A stretch of 64,000 nt of DNA, taken from the NCBI GenBank assembly GCA_025765595.1, contig JAIVFH010000033.1:124001-188000 (forward strand), written 5' to 3'. The position numbers and the translations under genes were made by a program. This document shows, piece after piece, positions 12,226 to 21,800 of the stretch (its first letter is position 1; every line of letters begins with the position of its first letter). The notes under the pieces are model-generated. The model was not told the origin of the DNA and made no database searches. It saw only the letters and a list, made by a program, of their open reading frames with translations. This stretch comes from Obelidium mucronatum. Lineage: Eukaryota > Chytridiomycota > Chytridiomycetes > Chytridiales > Chytriomycetaceae.

Positions 12226-13167
12226 ATGATTGATTTTACTGGTGGCATGTCCCCATACTTGGCAGATGGATCGCTAAACTTCGCCCTTACTCCTTTTGGA
12301 ACAAAGCCAAAGATAGAGCTAGCGTATGCCGGAGCTGTCATTTTCTCTATAATTCTCTTTCTCCATGTCGGATTGGCTATACGATTCAAGACCAGATACA
12401 TGCTTGCAGCCATTGTGGGATGTACATTGGAGGCAGCCGGTTATATAGCCCGTGTCATTGCCATCAACGATCCATTTGCAACTGGCAAATATTCGATCCA
12501 ACAAGCCTTCATCATCCTAGGCCCAACACTCATTGCAGCCACCCAATACGTTATGCTGGAGAAAATCATCCACTTTTCGTACCCTGCCGCTTCTCCCATC
12601 AAACACCATTTAATTACTCGAATCTTTGTTATTTCCGACATCATCACCTTTATTGTTCAATGCGGGGGCTCTGTCTTTCTCCTCCTCCCAAACCCAACGA
12701 TGGACCAAGTCGACCTCGGAACCAACATCCTCCTTGCCGGTATCGTTATGCAAATGGTTTCTTTTGTGGCGTACATTTCTCTGGCCATCGTCTTTTACAA
12801 TCGTGCACTGGCTATCGAGAGTGGGAGTGCTCCTGAAATCACTGCAAGCAATATCGAAGTTGATAAAACTGCCGAACTTGTTTCCAACTGGAAACGCATA
12901 TATTTCACGCTCATGTTTTCTGGTGCCGCTGTTTGTTTGCGTTCGGGATTCAGAATTGTTGAATTCGCAAATGGATTCACGGGTCCGATTGCAACAAATG
13001 AGAATTACATGTACGTGTTTGATTTTCTGCTGATGGCTGTTGCGATGGTCGCATTTGTGGTTGTTCATCCTGGGTCGGTTTTGAGACATGCCGCTGATGT
13101 TGGAAAGATTGAGCCAGTTGTAGAAGGTGGTGAATCCAGTCCAGACGGAAGTAGTCCTGTCGTTTGA
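12226..13167 (+). CDS. RTA1-like seven-transmembrane protein
   Basis: An intronless 313-residue frame. The first in-frame ATG is at 12226; the frame stays open upstream but holds no earlier ATG. Seven hydrophobic segments are visible, with the family motifs GCTLEAAGYIARV, FIILGPTLIAATQYVML, DIITFIVQCGG and AGIVMQMVSF. RTA1-like proteins are fungal-specific membrane proteins implicated in lipid translocation and resistance to toxic amphiphiles (Rta1, Rsb1). The C-terminal about 30 residues are hydrophilic and Glu/Ser-rich. The stop is about 125 bp from the retrotransposon's 5' LTR. Confidence 0.85.
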   Translation: MIDFTGGMSPYLADGSLNFALTPFGTKPKIELAYAGAVIFSIILFLHVGLAIRFKTRYMLAAIVGCTLEAAGYIARVIAINDPFATGKYSIQQAFIILGPTLIAATQYVMLEKIIHFSYPAASPIKHHLITRIFVISDIITFIVQCGGSVFLLLPNPTMDQVDLGTNILLAGIVMQMVSFVAYISLAIVFYNRALAIESGSAPEITASNIEVDKTAELVSNWKRIYFTLMFSGAAVCLRSGFRIVEFANGFTGPIATNENYMYVFDFLLMAVAMVAFVVVHPGSVLRHAADVGKIEPVVEGGESSPDGSSPVV

Positions 13168-13189
13168 TTACATTTAAATAAAGATGAAA

Positions 13190-13294
13190 AGTACGCGTAG
13201 AATCGATGTTCATTCTTTTGCAGATTCACGCGTGGTTCAGATGCGAGAAATTGGACCACTGGCAATTGTCCATTCCTTGCAGCCCTCACAACAG
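13190..13294 (-). pseudogene. Ankyrin-repeat relic, part 1 (split by the LTR element)
   Basis: On the minus strand this segment encodes an ankyrin module (RAARNGQLPVVQFLAS, then EPRVNLQK). Joining it to the sequence beyond the 3' LTR (from 24682 downward) with one copy of the 4-bp duplication keeps the frame and completes the module with LLLSDSDVDGHDNLA. The element therefore landed inside ankyrin-coding DNA. The continuation on both sides shows stops and frame changes, so the host copy was probably already decayed. Confidence 0.65.
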
Positions 13295-14265
13295 TGTGAA
13301 GTTTACACCTTCACGGGAGGGGTTTTTGACTTTCCCGCCTAGACTACTAACTTTGACAGCATTTTTATTTATTAATTGTTATTTATTATTCTTTATTGAT
13401 TTATTTGTGATTCTCTGTTTTGGGATTGTCGCGTCGATCAATAAAGATTTGGAGTTGTTGAGAATTGAAATGACCGGCATGGCGTGATGGCGACCATGTC
13501 CTTCCCAGGTCGCGTCAGTGATCGCATCTCTCACGAGCGAACTTTATAAGAGAGGGCTACGTCCCTCCAAGGGGATCCTATTGTGAGTTGATCAGATTCG
13601 GTGAGTGAACGCGAGCGAAATCAGTTGTGCCAAAGGGTATTCCGGAAGATACCTGGGCTTTAGTAGCTAGCGAGTATAGCGGTCTCGAGTTGGGCGAAGT
13701 AGCGCATGGGAATGATCCCAGGAAGTCGACTAGGGAGCTTTAAAGAGTCGTAGTAGGTGTGCACCCAGTCGCTGTTGGAGAGCCTGCTATTGGGATGATG
13801 ACCCAGGGTAAAGGCGACGGGTCCCACAGATCGTGCAGCCGAGCAATCAAACTAGGAGTGAGATTTAGTTTAAGGGTTGTAGGTGCGTAGGGACTTAGAG
13901 GAGTAGGGCCACCGCAGATCTCAATCTGATTGACATGGATCCGGAAGGGGTTGCGCTGGACCGCAAACCCAATGGAACCAAAAACACTCGCGAGTGGGGT
14001 AACGTGAGTAAAGATAGGAAGATTTCATTTTATTTGGGATTCAGTTAAGTTCTGTTATTTCTTTTATTTTATTTCTTTTATTCTGTTCTTTCACTTGTTC
14101 TTCTTTTAGGATCATTATTATAATTATTCCTCGTGAGTACGCCATTGCCGCGAATTTTACTGATGAGTATCTGGGCCACTGGACCACTCATCAGGCTCAA
14201 CCAACGACCCATGCATCTGGACTATCTTTATTTAAACGATAAGGAAAGACTAGGAATGTGTGACA
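13295..14265 (+). repeat. 5' LTR (971 bp)
   Basis: Starts TGTGAAGTTTACACC and ends AATGTGTGACA (TG...CA). The stretches I compared, covering most of the length, match the copy at 23708-24678 base for base, and the lengths are equal. It contains an A/T-rich patch near 13360-13450, the string TTTATAAGAG at about 13542, and a GTAACGTGAGT...TTTTAG pair in its last third that could act as a leader intron. The flanks share ACAACAG, so the exact end is ambiguous by up to 3 nt; the TG...CA rule was used. Confidence 0.95.
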
Positions 14266-14970
14266 GGGGGGCCCAACCTTTAAAAGTGAGTCTTTTTATG
14301 ACTGAAACTAATGTTTTGCGTGTTTATTCCGCTTTTTTTGACGTGGTCTTTGTGCCCGTTGCCCTTCGTCGGCCCCATAACAGTTGACTTTATGTCCTGT
14401 TGCCCTTCGCGGCTTAATATAGATTATTAAAAACAGAAATAGGGGGAACCTATGCCCAAATTTTGGGAATTTTTCAATGATTTTTGTTGAGTTGGGTTAG
14501 TTTAAATATTATAAGTAAAATACCCGACGCGTTTTTACGCGTTTCGAAAGTGGAAATGCAATAAATAGTATATTATTAAGCTACTCTTAAAGTTTGGGAG
14601 CGATTGGAGCGTGTCTGACACGCGTTTCAGTGATTTGAAGTGTTGGTGGTTAGAAGAAATCTCACTTACTACTGAACCGCTCCATCAAAAGTTATGAAAC
14701 TTTGTAAATGTATTTGAAAAATAGTTTCTACTCATTTCGCTTTGTCGAGTAACGCGTTTTCTGGTTTTCAGAAGAGAGTAGTGTTTAGTTAAACTCACCC
14801 ACCTACAGAAAAGGAAATGATTGGGAATAACAACACAAAACACTCAACATAAATCTATTCATTTTTATTCATTCAAATTACTAAATTAAAGAAAGGGGAT
14901 AAAGGGGATTATATTGAGAGTGTTGTAGAGGAGTGATTGTCGCATTTCAGACAATTCCTAAGTCAAAACA
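14266..14970 (+). other. Retrotransposon leader between 5' LTR and first ORF
   Basis: About 700 bp of A/T-rich DNA starting with a run of G then CCCAACC. A primer-binding site is expected directly after the LTR, but I cannot match it to a tRNA 3' end. No convincing coding sequence is present before the ATG at 14971. Confidence 0.6.
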
Positions 14971-16658
14971 ATGATCGCTGGCATCCAGTCCCTTTTCCCC
15001 CCACTCCAACAGGATGATCGGGTCAATTTCCACCGCCTCTACGACGTCGTGTACCACCTCCGTTAAGTCCAGGCAACTCTGCTGGCCTGGGGAGAAAAAG
15101 ATGAGGACTTTGTTATTGCATGTGCAAAAGCTTACCCCGACTGGAGAGGCGAGGCCAAGGAGGCATTCCGCTTGGTGAAGACCTCGAAGGCGGCCGTATC
15201 GTTCCCCGAGAAGGAGAAGGCCCGTCGCTACCTGAGAACATGGAGAAACAACGAGGTTAAAAATGGTAGAGGTCCGCTTACCCGCGAGGCAGCCGCATCT
15301 GAGCGCGAGGCGCGCTTTGTCTCCCTCCAGCCGGGTGTTCCTGCTCCCCAACCTGTTCCCTCCGTTGTCGCCAGCCCAGAAGTGGAACTCAGCGAAGCTG
15401 AGCTCCACAACGTCCCACTACCCGAGGACTCGGCATCTTCAACGCCCCGGGCTGGATCTCCTGCTCCTGCTACCGCTGGATCCGTTGAAGAGGACGTGGT
15501 GATGGGGGAGAGCATCAACATCAACCCCCCCTCACATCCGGTCGCAACCGTCGATCCGGTGACCATCGACCTGACCGTCGAAGCTCCGAAATCCGTAGCC
15601 GCGCCCGATGCCGTCGCTGACTTGCGGCAGTTGGTCCAAACCCAGGCGCAGGCGTTGGAGGCTCTACGGCGCCAACTTGCCAACCTCCAACCTGCCCTGG
15701 GCGCTCGATCGGCTGTTGAGGCTGTTCCAGTTGTCAACGCGCCCGTGGCCGCTGTCGTTCCTACGGCCGGTCCTTCAACTGCTCCTCGCTTGATGTTTCC
15801 TGCTGTTGCTGCTGTACCATCCTCCGCTGCTCCGTCAAACGGCGCCGCTCCGATGGCGTGGGAACCACGCGCTGTACCCGCTGGAGCGAATGGAACCGGA
15901 AGTGGTCCTGGGTATCATAGAGTGGATGAGTGGGGAAGTGGTGCAAATGTGGAGTGCCACCAACAAAATTATGGTCACTCACCTGGTCGCCGAGGACGCC
16001 GCTTCAAACAAATGGCCTACCATGAGCGTGAGTATCCCTCAGCTATGGCGGTTGGAGACCAGGATGTGGTCTTGGGTTGTTTGCTGTTGGAGCATTTTTT
16101 ACATTTTACATTTTTTTATTTTATTTGCGAGACTTTGGCTTTTGCCCACTCGCTGGCCCGCTGTAAAGCTCGCCCCAGCCGCATATCTGCGCGCTTTAGT
16201 GCCCTCTCTATTGGGTTTTATTTCCGTTTATTAACGGATTTTTATTTTTGTGTAGGCATGGAGGCTCTTCGTGGGATCGAAGCGGCTAGGAAGCAGGAAA
16301 CCTTTCGCTTCCTCATGGGAGAGGCGACGCAATTCCGAGCCCAGACTGGAGTCGAGGCACCCCTGGACTACAACTTTCGTAGTGCGCAGGTCTACAAATC
16401 GATGGGTGTTGTTGACCAGCAACACCGCACGTATGCGGGGAGACAGCGCCAACAGCGACAGCAGCGCTTCGACGCCAACCAGCGCCCACCACCACCGCCC
16501 CCCAACTACCCGCCGCCCGAAGTCGCTGGAAACGGCAGTCGTGGAGGACGCGGACGCGGAGGACACCGTAAGTGTCCAATCGCTGTGTTGGGTTTTATTG
16601 ACCTTGACTTACAACAGACCCAACAATGGGCTACCGCCATCCCGAAGGAAGCCAATAA
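14971..16658 (+). CDS. Retrotransposon ORF1: Gag-like/RGG protein, spliced model
   Basis: The ATG at 14971 and splice pairs at 15062-15130, 16028-16255 and 16568-16617 give a 446-residue protein ending at 16658. The second intron is T-rich, 228 nt long (a multiple of three) and free of in-frame stops, so unspliced RNA would also read through it. The protein has a Pro/Ala/Val-rich middle, a short coiled coil (LRQLVQTQAQALEALRRQL), then a Gln/Arg-rich and poly-Pro stretch and an RGG box (GSRGGRGRGG). It is probably a structural, RNA-binding protein. No CCHC knuckle is seen. Base composition is clearly more G/C-rich than ORF3. Without any splicing this frame continues into ORF2. Confidence 0.6.
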
Positions 16659-16798
16659 TTATTTTGATAATTATCGGAGTTTTTCGCGATTAAATAAATT
16701 TATTTTATTTTTCTCTTATTTTCGAGAATTGTCTTATCATTTTTTTAGACAAATATTTTTATTTTCAATAATACAAGTGTCAACTGCCACCACCACCC

Positions 16799-18828
16799 AT
16801 GACGTCGAGAAAGACCAAGAAGACCGCTTCAGGCGAGAAGGGGTTAGTCGGAATCTCCCAATGCCTTTTATTTTGGTCATATGTATTGGAGTGATCGCTG
16901 TGGTTGGAGCGATGTTTTGGAAACAACTCACCTGGTGCATGCGATCGCTAACAGCGCTTGTTCACAGACGCGATACCCGCAGCCAGTCAATGATGCTGGA
17001 GATCGGCTTCGGTGAGAAGGTTGATCACTTTCGAATTAGTTTCGACTATGGCGTTGAGGTCCAGACAGTCTCTGGATACGAAGCAACTCCGCTCGCGATG
17101 CCATTTGTCTACGCGGCAGCGATCTACTCGGTCGAAAATATTGATGAAGAGTTGCCCACAAAGTACACAGATGCGAATTTCCGTTCGCTGGTAAAGTTGT
17201 TGAAAGCTTCCAGAGTTGCGGGCGCAGTCATCCGCTGCAGATTTCCCGAACGATTGACCCACCCCTCAATGGACTTTGTATCGTTCCTCGAAATGGCGCA
17301 AAGTGGTGGAGTTAGTGGCTCCACTTCAACCTACGGTACTCCATCGAAGCAGGTCTCTCAGACCCCATTCTTGCCTGGGCAGTTCCCCAAATCAGTCAAG
17401 CCTATGGAAAAACCGAAAATTAGTACGTTGGAAACAGTCAAACAAGAAGAGGGACTTGTGGAAAGCGCAAGTGGCAGTTCTTTGGCAGCACATCGCTCAG
17501 GTAGCACTGCTACATACACCGCGGTTAAAACAGAGTCGCCATCAAAGGCGCCTAGGTTATCACCCACAAAGTCAAAGACATCTACGAAAGCTTCTTCGAA
17601 AGGAAAGAAGGCGTTTATTGAATCGCTTAGTTTCCCTGAGGGCAGAGATGATTCTTTGGGGTTTAGTGATGACTCTGAAAATGATAGCGGGGATCGCAGT
17701 GACAAATCCTCCGAGCCTTCAGAGGCCATTAGTCCTTCTGGTAGTGACGGGAGCAGTAGCGGTAGCTCTGGTAGTGAGTCGGATGATTCTGGGGTTCTTA
17801 GACAGAACCGCGCTGTTAAACGTAAAACTGAAGGTGAATATAAACCTGACCATTTGTCAAAACTACTGTTTGATAAGTTAATATCTGCTAATATGGTAGG
17901 AAAATTGACAAGTGCCTTGAATAAAATGGCAAATGCGTCCAGTATTGATAAGCTGTCAGCCTCAGTGACGCCTCTTGCTTCACCTGCCAACGTGAAGAAC
18001 TGGTTCAGAGAAGTGGAAATTCTAAGAAATCGTCTGGTTCCGGAAACCTATGAGACTAACGATGATTTTGTTCGAAAATTCCTCACTATGGTGCGTTATG
18101 AGGGCGCGTTTGGAACGCGTATTCGCGATGCTATTCTTCGCTTTGATAAGAAAACGGATGCGTGGAAAAAGTTGCGTAAATTAACTCGTAGTGTGGAGGG
18201 TGCAGACTTTGAATATGCGGACAAGAATGAATTGAAGCTGTCCTACAAAATTGGTACCTATAACTCTGTGATGTTGGGTCAGGACCTGGAAAATCGAAAC
18301 TCAGATTTGAGTGAACGTTTATCTGAAGCTGAGTTGAAGGATGTGTTGGTTGGACGCATTCAGCTTCAGTCCAAGACGGATTCCTATGTGTATAGAGTCT
18401 ACCGGAAGTTCCTTAAGTCTCAAATCTTTGTTACCTCGAAGGATTCAAACACGGGGGAAAAGGTTAAAAGAAAAGTTTCTTGGGACTATCGTAAGGTCAC
18501 CTACGACCAAGTAGTTACTGCGCTGTTTGACGCTGGATTTGACCAACGCTTTGCTGATGAAAATGACTTCAAGTTAAGAGAGAGTGGGAAGCAGAAGGCG
18601 AAGAGTGAGTTTTATGAGGAGAGAAGAGGGGAGTTGGAAATGGAGTCTAGACGTCAAAGATCTCAGACCCCTCCTCCTAAGCCTATTCCACAAACACCCG
18701 CACCTGTTACTCGCCCTAATAAGCAGGCGCCTCCTTCTCGTATTCCACCTTTTGGGATTTACTTTGTGGATACTCATCTTTCTGACCCCGGCGATGTTTC
18801 AATGCCCAAAGAAGTTTGGATGATGTAG
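16799..18828 (+). CDS. Retrotransposon ORF2: capsid-like Gag region
   Basis: A second ATG (16799) with a 125-nt intron (16843-16967) gives about 634 residues ending at 18828. Order: a basic N-terminus, a folded region of about 100 residues, a Ser/Lys/Asp-rich disordered stretch (about 17400-17800), then an alpha-helical segment with a retrotransposon-Gag look (VKNWFREVEILRN, FVRKFLTMVRYEG). A Pro-rich tail follows. The frame stops at 18826-18828, overlapping the ORF3 frame in a different register. Normally a zinc knuckle, protease and reverse transcriptase would follow here; they are absent. Confidence 0.65.
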
Positions 18829-21800
18829 CTTGGAATTTTGATGAAAGCTGTGTGGAGTCTTTCAATCAACTAGTAAAACAACTATGCGTTGACATGGTGT
18901 TGCATAATCCAACAGAAACCGATGAATTCATCATTGAGTGTGACGCATCAGGGAAGGCTTTAGGAGCTGCCTTGTATGTTAAAGGCGAAACGAATGCAAA
19001 GAAGGATAGATTGCCAGTTGCATTCATCTCTAGAACACTGTCTGATGTTGAGCAAAGATATAGCAACACAGACCGGGAAGGTTTGGCAGTAGTTTGGTCC
19101 ATAAATTGTTTTGACAAGTTCATTTGGAATCGGCCCGTGACTGTTGAGACAGACCACTCAGCCCTTATTCCACTCTTTAAGAAGGGGGATCTTACTGGCC
19201 GTTTTGCTAGATGGGCTTACCAGCTGGCTGACTATGACATAACATTAGTTCATGTGCCCGGTAGCACGCAGGTTGCCGCGGATACGTTATCCAGATTGGA
19301 CTTAAGTACGGACAATGTCCTTTCTCTGCGGAGGGAGAAAGATCTCAAAAAGGGACCCAGTATTGGCCCAGAGGACCAAAATGGTTTGGAAGAGGGGAGT
19401 GAGTCAAAACACCCACCACTTGAAACTTTATTGGACACATACATCTATGGCCACATAGAACCAACACCAGAAAAAACGGCTTATGCCATCAAAGTTTTTG
19501 AGAACTTGTATCAATCCTTGAGGCAGGAGGAGAGAGAAACAACACATGCGCTGATGAGCGACATGTCTCGCAGAATCATGAAAAAGAAGAAAGTGGAAAA
19601 GATTTTGTCTCTGGATGACATCCGAGGAACTCTACGGAAAGATGGTGGTGAGAAATGCCCATCCGTGAATATAACCACTTACAACGTTAATGGTTTGAGA
19701 AACATCCTGAAAAAATATGTTGAAAAGGGGGACCTTAAAAAGGCACCACTGGTAGAACAGTTGGAGCATTTCTTTAATTCACTGAGATGTAGTATTGTTT
19801 GCATCCAGGAGACTCGACTGGGAAAGGATAGCAAGAGTTCAAAGCTCATTGAAGCACTCAGTAGCCTTCCTCAGTGGAACTGTTCTCTCAACGATACGCA
19901 GACAGGATATGCAGGTGTTACTATGCTCTGGAGGAAAGAGCTCCTGGGGAACGTTTCCTTAGATAAGGTTGAGGTTGACAAACTTCTAAATGGGGAGCCA
20001 GATGAAGAAGGTCGCATTTTGACACTAAAACTGGCTGATATAGCAATAGTCACAGTCTATGTCCCTAGCGGGATGCGAAAGGCAGAACGCCACGACTATA
20101 AGATGACCTTCCTGGACAAATTAAAGTCCCATTGTGAGAACCTTTTAGAGAGTCACTATGTGTTTTTGGTAGGAGATATTAACATTGCGCCTGCAGCCGA
20201 GGATGTTTTACCCTTTGTTAGCGGTGAAGGCTTGGAGTCAAGGTTCCCTTCCACAATAACTAAAGAGGAGCAAGACTGGTTTGCCTCAATGAAGGATAAC
20301 TTTGTGGATGGTTTCCGGATGAAACATCCAGGGAAGCTTGGAGCCACTTGGCTACTTAAAGGTTTGGACAGGAAAGAATATCCTTTCTGGCGCATTGACC
20401 ATGTGCTAGTGGACAAACGTATCTCACCTGGACACTATGATGTGAGAGTTGATAGCAGTAGTGATACTCTCAGTGACCATCTTAGATTAGAGTTTCATAT
20501 GAATCTCCAGAAGTATGGGCTACCTACCCTACCGGACACCAGCAGTTGGCTGACACCTGGCACTGAGGAATATTATGCCTTCTTCCACGAGTGCAACTTG
20601 GGATTACAGACTGCACCTCTGTTTGGTTATGATGTCAAAAGGATCCGTGAGTTACAGTCAAAGGACCCTTACTTTGGTCCTATACTTAGATATATTCAGA
20701 GTGGAGACATAGATCTTGAGCTAGATTTTGATGTGATGAAGGCTGCTCGTTATTTTGTCCTAGACAAGCAGGACTTATTGTTCAGAGTCGCAGATGTGAC
20801 GGCAAAGACTGTCAGAAGACAGCCAGGCCTTATACAGTTATGCGTTCCTGATGGAATGAGAGTGGAGCTCTTTAAGAGACACCATGATGACTTGTATGGT
20901 AGCCACTTGGGTTATTCAAAGATACTCCCCACATTGATTGATAGATTCTGGTGGCCTGATATTGTGAAGGACCTTAAGGCCTATGTGGAGTCTTGTGAGA
21001 CTTGCCAGAAGTCTAAAGACCAGAGAATTAAGGTGGGTTACATGAACCCCATTCCTTTGGGAAATTACCCTAACGAAAGGATGTTTGTGGACTTTGTTGG
21101 TCCCCTAAAAGAGGCCAGCCGCACTGGTCATAAGTACATTATGGTTTGTGTCGATAGTTTCACAAAGTGGGTTGAAGCTATTCCCATACCTGACCTTACA
21201 GCAGAGACTGTTTGTCATGCTTTAAGTGAAGTATTCTCTAGAACAGGAATTCCTGTTTTCCTTCACACAGATGGTGGACCACCTTTTAGTGATAACCTGA
21301 TAAGATACTTAGGTACTCTTTTGGGTTTTGAGAAAACATTTACAGCACCCTACTGGCCTAGAGCTAATGGACCTGTTGAGAGGGTTATAAAGACTCTATC
21401 CCAGGAGATCAGGGCTTATATAAACAAGTTTGACTTTGATGATTGGGATGTCATCTTACCTTTTGCATTATTTGCCTATAGGACTCATGTCCACTCCACT
21501 ACTGGAGAGACGCCATTCTACATGTGGTATGGAAGGGATGCTAGACTGCCCACAGATATGTTTTTTGGGGTCAGCCCCCATGATGAGTTGTATCCAGAGG
21601 AACTTAATTCCCCTGTAACTGAGTCCTTAGAGACAAATCTGTTGGACAATAAGGTAGAAGGGCCTTTCCCCTCAATTGCAGTGGCACAGTTCACTAGTTT
21701 GAGTCAGTTTAAAGATAAACTTCACCGAAAGATACATGGCTATCATAAGGATGTGCCGTTGTGGGACGCGCTGAGGGATGTTTTTGACACATATCAGTTG

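Noticed and set aside
13206..13487. Short frame across the 5' LTR edge, repeated at 23691-23900
   Set aside because: It lies in the LTR U3-like region, appears in both LTRs, and differs only by flanking DNA; not a gene.
19250..20416. Several minus-strand frames within retrotransposon ORF3
   Set aside because: Shadows of the long plus-strand pol frame; no motifs.
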